DNA of 5,800 nucleotides from Spirochaetia bacterium (lineage in GTDB: Bacteria > Spirochaetota > Spirochaetia > Sphaerochaetales > Sphaerochaetaceae), in assembly GCA_900769955.1 (NCBI GenBank), contig CAAGIP010000100.1, positions 1-5,800 of the forward strand. The letters run 5' to 3'. This document shows, one piece after another, positions 1 through 5,111 of the stretch (position 1 is the stretch's first letter; each line of letters starts with the position of its first letter). The notes below the pieces were generated by a model that was not told the origin of the DNA, searched no databases, and worked only from the letters and a program-made list of their open reading frames with translations. The translations under genes were made by a program, and so were the position numbers.

Positions 1-2
1 GC

Positions 3-62
3 ACACGGGTGAATATCATACAATATCATAAGTATTTGGACAAGATGGAAAAAAACGAATAA
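3..62 (+). CDS. Possible 3' end of a truncated gene, unknown product
   Basis: The reading frame that enters from the left edge stays open for 19 codons and stops at TAA (60-62). Its tail is hydrophilic and charged, ending DKMEKNE, which is typical of a protein C-terminus, but there is too little to recognise a family. The bases include a tandem 10-base repeat (aatatcatac at 12-21, then nine of the ten bases again at 22-30), so the frame could also be chance. An ATG overlaps the stop (TAATG), but the frame it opens does not look like a real protein. No strong terminator follows directly. Treat this as a weak partial call. Confidence 0.3.
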   Translation, partial: TRVNIIQYHKYLDKMEKNE

Positions 63-194
63 TGGAAGGCGAGATAAGTCACTTGCGTGTTAGTCCTGAT
101 ATTCATATTTTAACGGAAAAGCGGTCTTACGCATCGTATTATTCAGGGGATCGACTGTATGGAAGGCCGCAGATTACGCTTATTTTGCGTAAAT

Positions 195-213
195 ACCCGG
201 CAGGGAACCGGGT
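195..213 (-). terminator. Weak terminator-like hairpin
   Basis: ACCCGG and CCGGGT form a perfect 6-bp GC-rich stem around a 7-base loop. On the minus strand it is followed by ATTTACGC, so the U-tract is poor. It lies about 60 bases past the stop of the small minus-strand gene and before the oppositely oriented partial gene at the left edge, where a terminator between converging genes would be expected. A second short hairpin (ACTGA/TCAGT, 264-277) overlaps that gene's stop codon. Confidence 0.35.
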
Positions 214-272
214 GTGGTTACCTGTGCTGATTCATGTCCATTAAATGGTACAGAAATACGTGAACTGAATGA

Positions 273-464
273 TCAGTCCATCCGTTCCTTACGCATGATG
301 TCTATCTCGACAGTGCCGAGACGGGACTTGGTCTTTTCATGTGATTTCGCACATTTCTTCATTTCGGATACGGGAATCTGCAGTGCAGCCTCCGCATCCC
401 CGACTGAAGGAAACACTTCCTCCCATCCCCTGTCATTACTTACGTGTACGAAACATACTCCCAT
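273..464 (-). CDS. Small 63-residue protein, possible NUMOD1/IENR1-like DNA-binding repeat
   Basis: I do not firmly recognise this protein. Its start is well defined: an ATG at 464 is preceded by AGGGG with 8 bases of spacing, an in-frame TGA lies two codons upstream, and a promoter lies about 90 bases upstream. Residues 15-35 contain an FPSV segment, then an alanine-rich helix, LQIPVSEMKKC and a basic stretch. This resembles the short helix-turn-helix repeat of NUMOD1/IENR1 proteins (FPS, then an A-rich helix, L-x-I, a Ser-led second helix with Lys), found in homing endonucleases and in small phage or mobile-element proteins. If so, it is a free-standing repeat with no nuclease domain. It has no signal peptide or membrane segment, and the C-terminus is basic and charged. 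It is transcribed away from the tRNA. It could instead be an orphan or spurious frame; the family assignment is much less sure than the signals. Confidence 0.45.
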   Translation of the reverse strand: MGVCFVHVSNDRGWEEVFPSVGDAEAALQIPVSEMKKCAKSHEKTKSRLGTVEIDIMRKERMD

Positions 465-472
465 GTTTCACA

Positions 473-477
473 CCCCT
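473..477 (-). promoter_or_regulatory. Shine-Dalgarno of the small gene
   Basis: AGGGG on the minus strand lies 8 bases upstream of the ATG at 464. It is the main reason for taking this short frame seriously and fixes its start. Confidence 0.5.
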
Positions 478-506
478 GAAGCGCCCGGGCTGTGCATTCC
501 CGTTTT

Positions 507-531
507 AAGTCCCATGTATACCTCAGGACTT
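507..531 (-). promoter_or_regulatory. Hairpin in the leader of the small gene
   Basis: AAGTCC and GGACTT form a perfect 6-bp stem around a 13-base loop, inside the roughly 86-base leader predicted between the start site near 550 and the ATG at 464. It has no U-tract, so it is not a terminator. No known riboswitch class is recognisable. The 8-base palindrome at 483-490 lies between the hairpin and the Shine-Dalgarno site. Confidence 0.3.
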
Positions 532-556
532 TCCCCTCTGGATGACGCTTTTGAAC

Positions 557-587
557 AGTATAACACTTCTTATTGCACTTTTGTGAA
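557..587 (-). promoter_or_regulatory. Promoter for the small minus-strand gene
   Basis: On the minus strand an extended -10 box reads TG-T-TATACT (TATACT at 557-562). The best -35 candidate is TTCACA (582-587) with a long 19-base spacer, so recognition may rely mainly on the extended -10. Transcription would begin near 550. The site lies downstream of the tRNA-Gln terminator, so the small gene appears to be an independent unit. Confidence 0.45.
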
Positions 588-678
588 AAATATGATCTTT
601 TTCCGCCCTGCTTAACAATACTCCCTCAAATAGTGTTATCACAGTGGCAATTAATGCATGATTTCACTGTCCCTGAAG

Positions 679-712
679 AAAAAAAAGGAACCTTTTTTGT
701 ATCAAAAGTTCC
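679..712 (-). terminator. Rho-independent terminator of tRNA-Gln / glycosylase-ispE operon
   Basis: On the minus strand GGAAC pairs with GTTCC, and after one bulged G the stem continues with TTTT against AAAA. A run of eight T follows immediately. It lies about 10 bases past the tRNA 3' end, so it ends the tRNA transcript and any read-through from ispE. Confidence 0.8.
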
Positions 713-721
713 CATACAATA

Positions 722-793
722 CTGGGAAGGCAGGACTCGAACCTGCGATGCCGGCACCAAAAACCAGAGCCTTAACCACTTGGCGACTTCCCA
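722..793 (-). tRNA. trnQ: tRNA-Gln (anticodon UUG)
   Basis: All cloverleaf arms fold: a 7-bp acceptor stem TGGGAAG/CTTCCCA, a D-arm closed by GCC/GGC around AGTGGTTA-type loop bases, an anticodon stem CTGGT/GCCGG with loop TTTTGGT, a 4-base variable loop and a T-arm GCAGG-TTCGAGT-CCTGC. The anticodon is TTG (complement at 758-760), which reads CAA and, by wobble, CAG. The U1-A72 pair and discriminator G73 are known identity features of bacterial glutamine tRNAs and agree with the anticodon. The 3' CCA is not encoded (TAT follows), so it must be added by CCA-adding enzyme. The gene begins 27 bases after the ispE stop and appears to have its own promoter. Confidence 0.96.
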
Positions 794-807
794 AAACGTC
801 AGATTTG

Positions 808-836
808 AGAATATCAGAACTTACGGACGCTGTAAA
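808..836 (-). promoter_or_regulatory. Promoter of tRNA-Gln overlapping the ispE 3' end
   Basis: On the minus strand TTTACA (831-836) is separated by exactly 17 bases from TATTCT (808-813), which is preceded by TG-A as an extended -10. The predicted start near 801 leaves an 8-base leader before the mature tRNA 5' end at 793. The -35 box lies inside the last codons of ispE. This would let the tRNA be transcribed independently of the upstream operon. Confidence 0.6.
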
Positions 837-1660
837 GAGAGGAGTCGGGTCCTGATGAGCTCGTAGGACGTGCTCTGATTCATCACTTCATCTGCTTTCT
901 CATCATTTTCGAAGACAAGTATCTGGCATGCTCCCGATCCTGTAGTGGAATCATAGGAGGAAAGGGATGAGAGTTTTTTAAATTCATCTTCATTTCTGAT
1001 GTCCTGCATGATATCAAAGTCGTTGATGAGTGTACCACGCCATGTGTTCAGGGGAAGAGGCCACATAGGCTTTTCATCAATTATTTCACTTCTTTCATCA
1101 AGTATCCTGAATGCTTCCTTTGTGGAGACTTTGTCACCTTTCTTTTTCACGATTATGCATGGGTAATTACAGGAAGATACTTCTGATAGAATTTCTCCCC
1201 TTCCTTCCCCATAAGCGGCAGGATATCCTGAAGTAAAGAACGGAACATCGGAACCAAGCATCAGTGAAAGCTCCATGAGTCTTTCTTTTGATAATGGATA
1301 TCCGAAATATTCATTCAGCGTACAGAGGACGGTGGAGGCATCGCTGGAACCTCCTCCGAGGCCTGCCTGGGAGGGAATGTGCTTTTCAATTTTTATTATA
1401 ATACTGAATATTTTATCAGTGGATGCGGCAAAGAGCTCTGCTGCTTTTTCCATCAGGTCCTTTGCGCCTGTTGGAAGATAGTCCTCATTTCCGGTAACTG
1501 ATACAGAGAGAACATCAGAATCATTTATCTCCATCTCGATCACATCATGAAGATCGATGAGGTGAAATACTGTCTTCAGGGGATGAAAGCCGTCACTTCG
1601 TTTTGAAAGTACCCTGAGTCCAAGGTTTACCTTTGCATATGCATTTTTTCTTATTTTCAA
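821..1660 (-). CDS. ispE: 4-diphosphocytidyl-2-C-methyl-D-erythritol kinase (IspE)
   Basis: Cytosolic GHMP-family kinase that phosphorylates the 2-hydroxyl of CDP-methylerythritol with ATP, a step of the non-mevalonate (MEP) route to isopentenyl diphosphate. At 279 residues it matches the usual length (283 in E. coli). Conserved parts are visible in order: AKVNLGL with Lys10, the RSDGFH segment with His26, the glycine-rich ATP loop at residues 96-108 (PSQAGLGGGSSDA), the catalytic Asp138 in LGSDVPFF, NDF at 213-215, and the C-terminal GHMP motif TTGSGA (239-244). The start is a TTG whose bases overlap the TGA of the upstream glycosylase gene (TTGA), with a strong AAGGAGGG at 1667-1674, so the two are likely translationally coupled. 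No separate promoter is evident, and tRNA-Gln follows 27 bases after the stop. Identification is firm. Confidence 0.97.
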   Translation of the reverse strand: MKIRKNAYAKVNLGLRVLSKRSDGFHPLKTVFHLIDLHDVIEMEINDSDVLSVSVTGNEDYLPTGAKDLMEKAAELFAASTDKIFSIIIKIEKHIPSQAGLGGGSSDASTVLCTLNEYFGYPLSKERLMELSLMLGSDVPFFTSGYPAAYGEGRGEILSEVSSCNYPCIIVKKKGDKVSTKEAFRILDERSEIIDEKPMWPLPLNTWRGTLINDFDIMQDIRNEDEFKKLSSLSSYDSTTGSGACQILVFENDEKADEVMNQSTSYELIRTRLLSLQRP

Positions 1661-2367
1661 ATCAGTCCCTCCTTTCTGAAAAGTTCCTCAGTGCTCTTTG
1701 CAAAACACCTGTTTGCGGCAGGGCTTGCGGGAGAAGGATGCATCATCCTAATCACCCGCAATCCTTCGGGTGCACATTCCCTGAGTTTTTCATAGGCATA
1801 TGCACCTACACCTATTGCAGTTTTTATTTCCAGAATTGAAATAATGTCCTTAAGGTAATCATTGCATAGTGTTGTAATGAGTGTCCTGTCTTTTTTGGAT
1901 AGTTTATCAGGTGTGATGTTCCTGGCTGTCTTTCCTTTATCAAGAAAGGCAAGAGGACAGTAGTTCTGTACGCTAAAGTGTGAAAACAGCTCTTCCTTTG
2001 TTCCATGAAAACTTCTGAGAAGTCCCCAGATGCGCTGTCCTGAAACTTCAACCCTTTTGCATGAAAGTCCCTCAACGGGACGTGAGGGATGTTCCTTTTC
2101 AGGGTGACCGACAGTGCTTTTAAGCTGGAGGAAGTTTTTCACAGTCAGGACATCACCGAAGGGGACTCCTGTCTGAACCATGCCGTACGGACCGGGGTTC
2201 ATGCCAAGGAGCATGATGGGAGCGTGCCCGTTTCCGGCCATCTCCTGGTACTCAAGGTGGGCATCGATTGCATATTCAAGGGGATTGTAAACATATCCGT
2301 CAAAGTCAAGGGAAAGGTTTTTCAGCTCTTTCGAGAACTCCAGCGTCCTCTCTTTTAATCCTGTCAT
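1657..2367 (-). CDS. smug1: SMUG1-type uracil-DNA glycosylase (UDG family 3)
   Basis: Base-excision repair enzyme that removes uracil, and in characterised relatives oxidised pyrimidines such as 5-hydroxymethyluracil, from DNA. Numbered from the chosen ATG (236 residues), it has the SMUG1 hallmarks in order: YVYNPLEYA (25-33), motif 1 GMNPGPYGM at 55-63 with catalytic Asn57, GVPFG with the base-stacking Phe70, a SGQRIWGLLR segment, QNYCPLAFL with uracil-binding Asn135, and motif 2 HPSPASPAANR at 210-220 with His210 and the DNA-wedge loop. The GMNPG motif separates it from family 1 (Ung), family 2 (Mug) and family 4 enzymes. An ATG at 2442 would add 25 residues, but I prefer the ATG at 2367 because homology begins after it and a -10 box ends six bases before it. 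The TGA overlaps the ispE start. SMUG1 is best known from animals and has a patchy bacterial distribution (Geobacter is a studied example). Confidence 0.93.
   Translation of the reverse strand: MTGLKERTLEFSKELKNLSLDFDGYVYNPLEYAIDAHLEYQEMAGNGHAPIMLLGMNPGPYGMVQTGVPFGDVLTVKNFLQLKSTVGHPEKEHPSRPVEGLSCKRVEVSGQRIWGLLRSFHGTKEELFSHFSVQNYCPLAFLDKGKTARNITPDKLSKKDRTLITTLCNDYLKDIISILEIKTAIGVGAYAYEKLRECAPEGLRVIRMMHPSPASPAANRCFAKSTEELFRKEGLI
1667..1674 (-). promoter_or_regulatory. Strong Shine-Dalgarno deciding the TTG start of ispE
   Basis: AAGGAGGG on the minus strand lies within the last codons of the glycosylase gene, six bases before the TTG at 1660. It supports TTG as the ispE start and coupling to termination of the upstream gene. 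Confidence 0.85.
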
Positions 2368-2373
2368 GGACTG

Positions 2374-2403
2374 ACTATAGCATAAAGAGTGAAGATTTTG
2401 TAA
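2374..2403 (-). promoter_or_regulatory. Promoter of the glycosylase-ispE operon, apparently leaderless
   Basis: On the minus strand an extended -10 box TG-C-TATAGT (TATAGT at 2374-2379) is followed by exactly six bases and then the ATG at 2367, so transcription would start at the A of the start codon. There is no Shine-Dalgarno sequence before this ATG. The -35 region is weak (TTACAA at 2398-2403 with an 18-base spacer). The site shares the 46-bp spacer with the divergent HAD gene. Confidence 0.5.
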
Positions 2404-2404
2404 T
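2399..2404 (+). promoter_or_regulatory. -10 box of the HAD phosphatase gene
   Basis: TGTAAT matches the -10 consensus at five of six positions and ends nine bases before the ATG at 2414, giving a leader of about 0-3 bases. No clear -35 box lies at the right distance and no Shine-Dalgarno sequence lies near the ATG. It overlaps the weak -35 region of the divergent glycosylase promoter, so the two polymerases could compete. Confidence 0.35.
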
Positions 2405-2413
2405 CTTTGATCC

Positions 2414-3175
2414 ATGGCAGAAGGAAAGATAAAAGGAATCATACTGGATAAGGACGGTACGCTCTACGACTATGTAACTGTCTGGGCACCCGTGATCAGG
2501 ACGACGGTCAGGGCCATCCTCATCTCACTTAACATAAAGAACAGCGAAAAGGCTTCCCAGCAGCTCTATGAGATCATCGGGATAGACAATGAATATCATA
2601 TATATAAGGATGGTATAGTGTTCAACCATCATAAGGTTGTAAGGGCTTTCTTCAAACTGTTCGGTTTCTGCATGGAACACGGTGTCAATCCCTTTTCCTT
2701 CTATGCGATTATGCAAAAGGCACTGCTCCGTCCTGCAGACATGATCAGGGACCAGCTGGAAAGAATCGATTTTTCCCCTGTAAGGGAGCTGATGAAGAAG
2801 CTCTCATCAAACGGCATCAGGATAGGTATCGTCACAAATGACACCACGGCCAGTGCCAGATCATGCTTCCGCATGATGGGAATAACTGATGACATCGAGT
2901 TTCTCCGCTCGAAGGAGAGCAACTGCAGGAAGAAGCCCCATCCCGAGGCCATCAGGCAGTTCTGTGCGACCTTCGGTCTAAAACCGGAAGAAGTATGTGT
3001 CGTCGGAGATGCAACAAGCGACATGGATTTCGGTCATAACGGAAACTGCGGTTATGTCGTCGGTCTCATGACCGGTTCAAAGGACAAAGAGGGCCTTGAA
3101 AAGCACGGTGCCGATATCATATACGACGACATCACATGTCTCATTACCGATAAAAGGGTATTTCCAAAGGGTTAG
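2414..3175 (+). CDS. HAD superfamily hydrolase, subfamily IA (phosphoglycolate phosphatase-like)
   Basis: Soluble Mg-dependent phosphatase of 253 residues that hydrolyses a phosphate ester through an aspartyl-phosphate; the substrate is not deducible. All four HAD motifs are present: motif I DKDGTL at 12-17 with nucleophile Asp12 and acid/base Asp14, motif II IVTND with Thr141, motif III Lys174 in KKPHPE, and motif IV GDATSDMDFG with Asp199 and Asp203 as metal ligands. Residues of about 20-115 form a helical insert in the place of the C1 cap. The spacing and KPHPE style fit the Gph/PgmB/PpaX-like group, so phosphoglycolate, a sugar phosphate or pyrophosphate are possible substrates. The start is fixed by an in-frame TGA at 2408-2410, two codons before the ATG. 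It is divergent from the glycosylase gene with 46 bp between, and is separated from the ligase by a promoter-bearing gap. Confidence 0.9.
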   Translation: MAEGKIKGIILDKDGTLYDYVTVWAPVIRTTVRAILISLNIKNSEKASQQLYEIIGIDNEYHIYKDGIVFNHHKVVRAFFKLFGFCMEHGVNPFSFYAIMQKALLRPADMIRDQLERIDFSPVRELMKKLSSNGIRIGIVTNDTTASARSCFRMMGITDDIEFLRSKESNCRKKPHPEAIRQFCATFGLKPEEVCVVGDATSDMDFGHNGNCGYVVGLMTGSKDKEGLEKHGADIIYDDITCLITDKRVFPKG

Positions 3176-3200
3176 CCACTTACTAGTAAATAATAGCTAT

Positions 3201-3240
3201 AAGTCTTTTTCTTTATTTTAAATGACTTTATTTTTTTATT
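3201..3240 (+). terminator. Weak terminator-like hairpin after the HAD gene
   Basis: AAGTC (3201-3205) pairs with GACTT (3224-3228) around a long T-rich loop and is followed by TA and seven T. The stem is short and AT-rich, so termination may be partial. A 10-base palindrome TTACTAGTAA lies just upstream at 3180-3189. The T-run merges with the -35 box of the next promoter. Confidence 0.35.
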
Positions 3241-3267
3241 GACAAAAGACTGCCTATTCGTCAGAAT
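3239..3267 (+). promoter_or_regulatory. Promoter of the acyl-CoA ligase gene
   Basis: A perfect -35 TTGACA (3239-3244) is followed after 17 bases by CAGAAT (3262-3267, four of six matches). A T-rich tract precedes it like an UP element. Transcription would begin near 3274, giving a leader of about 36 bases with a normal Shine-Dalgarno site. I see no recognisable fatty-acid regulator operator. Confidence 0.65.
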
Positions 3268-3296
3268 GCAATCGATAGTTAATATTTGTCATTAAA

Positions 3297-3302
3297 AGAG
3301 GA
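3297..3302 (+). promoter_or_regulatory. Shine-Dalgarno of the acyl-CoA ligase
   Basis: AGAGGA lies seven bases before the ATG at 3310. It favours this ATG over an in-frame TTG at 3286, which has no ribosome-binding site and would add eight residues encoded across the Shine-Dalgarno sequence itself. Confidence 0.8.
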
Positions 3303-3309
3303 ATTAAAC

Positions 3310-5025
3310 ATGAGTGAAGTAATGAAGGAACTTGAGCCCTATAAGGGTAAATTCTTTGATGGCGAGTGGCCCACGATCACGGAGATGTTCAACATCGCTC
3401 TCTCGAAATACGCTGACCGCCCGTGCTTTACCGTTTTTGAAAAGAAGGAAAAGATCAGCCTCACATATAAAGAGGTACATGAAAGAATTCAGAACGTTGC
3501 ATCCTATCTCAGTGCCAAGGGCGTTAAAAAGGGTGACAAAGTAGTACTTACCGGTAAAAACAGCATCCAGTGGGGTATTTCCTACTTTGCGATAAACTAT
3601 GCAGGTGCAGTCGTCGTTCCCATCGATGCCCAGCTTCCAGTTGAGAGAATGCTCAAGCTTGCCGCTTTTTCAGATGCAGTGTTCCTCATCACGGACGGTG
3701 ACGTCTTTTCCAGGATTCCTTCAGACAATGAATGGCATAACGGCCTTCTCGGAAGACTCACTCTTACCGGTTCTTCAGAAGGTATCGAAGGTGTTCTCGA
3801 TGTTAAGGCAGAGAAAATCATCGATTATGTGAAGATAAGCGAGAATGATCTGGCAGCCATCCTCTTCACTTCCGGAACGACAGGTAATGAAAAGGGTGCG
3901 ATGCTGACCAACAGAAACATCATCAGCGATACATATCTTGTTGCTGACGGAATGGGTGTTGATGAAACAGACGTGCTATACGCACTTCTTCCACTCCATC
4001 ACTCCTACTGCTGCACGACAGTTCTCCTTGAAACGGTCAAGCACGGTGCAAGCTGTCTCTTCGGTCACGGTATCGTAGTATCATTGATGATCAACGACCT
4101 CAAGCGCGGCGGTGTGACGGTTTTCATGGGTATCCCCCTGCTCTACAACAAGCTTCTTAATGGCATCATGACCAAGGTTAAGGCAAAGGGCAAGTTTACA
4201 TACGGTCTTATCAGGACGCTAATGGCAGTTAACGGATTCTTCAAGAAGTACTTCCACTGCGCTCCGCTGAAGGGCTTCTTCAACAAAAAGATCCTTTCAA
4301 ACCTCGGTCTTGACAAATCAAAGATCCTGATCTGCGGTGCGGGTCCTCTTTCACCGAAGGTATTCAAGCAGTATCAGCAGCTCGGTCTTGACTTTCTCCA
4401 GGGCTATGGACTTACGGAGACCGCTCCCGTTCTCACGCTCAACCCGATCAAGCACTTCAAGCTTGACTCAGTAGGCCGTGTGCTCGGACAGATGGATCTC
4501 ATCATCGCTGATGCAGACAGCACAGGTGTCGGTGAGATCAGGATCAAGGGCCCGAACGTAACACCCGGTTACTACAAGGATGAGGAAAACACGAAATCTC
4601 TCTTCGATGAGAACGGATACCTTAAGACCGGTGACCTCGGCTACAAGGACAGTGAAAACTATGTTTACCTCAAGGGAAGGGCAAAGAACCTAATCGTCAC
4701 CGAAGGCGGCAAGAACGTTTACCCTGAAGAGATCGAGGATGCATTCCAGACCTATACCAACGTCGAGCAGATCCTTGTCAGAGGCTTCCAGCAGAAGAAG
4801 GATGTTCCCTGTGAGTGCATAGAGGCAGTCATCTATCCTTCGCCCGATTACTACAAGGCTAAGGGCTTCAGTGCTGATCAGGTGAAAGCTGACATCGAAG
4901 CTACCGTTAAGGAAGTCAACCAGTCTCTCATGATCTACAAGAAGATTGAGAAGATCACGATCCTCGATAAGCCGATGGACATGACAACCACAAAGAAAAT
5001 CAAGAGAAACACCGTAGCAAAATAA
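3310..5025 (+). CDS. AMP-forming long-chain fatty acid-CoA ligase
   Basis: ANL-superfamily enzyme of 571 residues that activates a carboxylic acid, most likely a medium- or long-chain fatty acid, with ATP to an acyl-adenylate and then transfers it to CoA; transfer to acyl carrier protein is an alternative. Adenylation motifs appear in order: the phosphate loop FTSGTTGNEKGA (186-197), GYGLTETAP (365-373), the ribose-binding TGDLG (440-444), the hinge GRAKNLIVTEGGKNVYP (456-472), and the C-terminal catalytic lysine in TTKKIKR (about residue 563). The EGGKNVYPEEIE hinge is typical of FadD/long-chain enzymes. There are no obvious transmembrane segments; such enzymes are usually peripheral on the inner membrane. 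Codon use looks strongly biased (ATC, AAG, CTC/CTT, GGT), suggesting high expression. It has its own promoter and a strong terminator, so it appears monocistronic. Exact chain length cannot be told. Confidence 0.93.
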   Translation: MSEVMKELEPYKGKFFDGEWPTITEMFNIALSKYADRPCFTVFEKKEKISLTYKEVHERIQNVASYLSAKGVKKGDKVVLTGKNSIQWGISYFAINYAGAVVVPIDAQLPVERMLKLAAFSDAVFLITDGDVFSRIPSDNEWHNGLLGRLTLTGSSEGIEGVLDVKAEKIIDYVKISENDLAAILFTSGTTGNEKGAMLTNRNIISDTYLVADGMGVDETDVLYALLPLHHSYCCTTVLLETVKHGASCLFGHGIVVSLMINDLKRGGVTVFMGIPLLYNKLLNGIMTKVKAKGKFTYGLIRTLMAVNGFFKKYFHCAPLKGFFNKKILSNLGLDKSKILICGAGPLSPKVFKQYQQLGLDFLQGYGLTETAPVLTLNPIKHFKLDSVGRVLGQMDLIIADADSTGVGEIRIKGPNVTPGYYKDEENTKSLFDENGYLKTGDLGYKDSENYVYLKGRAKNLIVTEGGKNVYPEEIEDAFQTYTNVEQILVRGFQQKKDVPCECIEAVIYPSPDYYKAKGFSADQVKADIEATVKEVNQSLMIYKKIEKITILDKPMDMTTTKKIKRNTVAK

Positions 5026-5048
5026 ATATCGACAAACTGTATGCTCTT

Positions 5049-5081
5049 AAGACACTCCGCACCATGCCGGAGTGTCTTTTA
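5049..5081 (+). terminator. Strong rho-independent terminator of the ligase gene
   Basis: An 11-bp perfect stem AAGACACTCCG/CGGAGTGTCTT (5049-5059 with 5068-5078) encloses an 8-base loop and runs into TTATTA. It lies 23 bases past the stop of the ligase gene and isolates it from the downstream deaminase. Confidence 0.88.
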
Positions 5082-5099
5082 TTACATCATTCTTTTCAA

Positions 5100-5105
5100 T
5101 ATAAT
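5100..5105 (+). promoter_or_regulatory. Consensus -10 box placing the deaminase start site on its ATG
   Basis: A perfect TATAAT is followed by exactly six bases and then the ATG at 5112, so initiation at the usual distance would produce a leaderless mRNA. There is no Shine-Dalgarno sequence before the ATG. The expected -35 position (5077-5082, TTTTAT) is poor and lies in the tail of the preceding terminator. Confidence 0.5.
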
Positions 5106-5111
5106 TCAGAC

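Larger units (their letters stand above)
63..721. other. Gene-poor stretch beside tRNA-Gln
   Basis: Apart from the small minus-strand gene at 273-464 and the tRNA terminator, I find no convincing protein here. The + strand frames at 62-244 and 214-615 lack recognisable motifs, have atypical residue make-up and overlap better-supported signals on the other strand. The stretch contains several hairpins (195-213, 264-277, 507-531) and an 8-base palindrome GCCCGGGC (483-490). It lies just beyond the 3' end of a tRNA gene, a common integration site, but I see no second copy of the tRNA 3' end in the window and no integrase. Confidence 0.5.

Noticed and set aside
12..30. Tandem 10-base repeat aatatcatac
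   Set aside because: Only two copies, the second with nine of ten bases; too short to suggest an iteron set or CRISPR array.
62..244. 60-codon + strand frame whose ATG overlaps the preceding TAA (TAATG)
   Set aside because: The overlap looks like coupling, but there is no good Shine-Dalgarno, the residue make-up resembles no family, and the frame runs through the GC hairpin at 195-213.
214..615. 133-codon + strand frame opposite the small minus-strand gene
   Set aside because: Rich in Ser, Thr, Pro and Cys as expected for an antisense shadow, with no ribosome-binding site. The minus strand here has a promoter, leader and Shine-Dalgarno.
1..721. Genomic island integrated at the tRNA-Gln 3' end
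   Set aside because: The position is suggestive, but no second copy of the tRNA 3' end, integrase or transposase is visible in the window.
573..866. 97- and 65-codon + strand frames across the tRNA
   Set aside because: They run through the complement of tRNA-Gln and its terminator and into the ispE 3' end; the GRTRTCDAGTKNQ-type peptide is the familiar translation of an antisense tRNA.
2368..2442. N-terminal extension of the glycosylase to the ATG at 2442
   Set aside because: There is no Shine-Dalgarno, it overlaps the HAD coding start, and SMUG1 homology begins only after the ATG at 2367.
3286..3309. TTG start adding eight residues to the ligase
   Set aside because: These codons cover the Shine-Dalgarno of the ATG at 3310, and no ribosome-binding site precedes the TTG.
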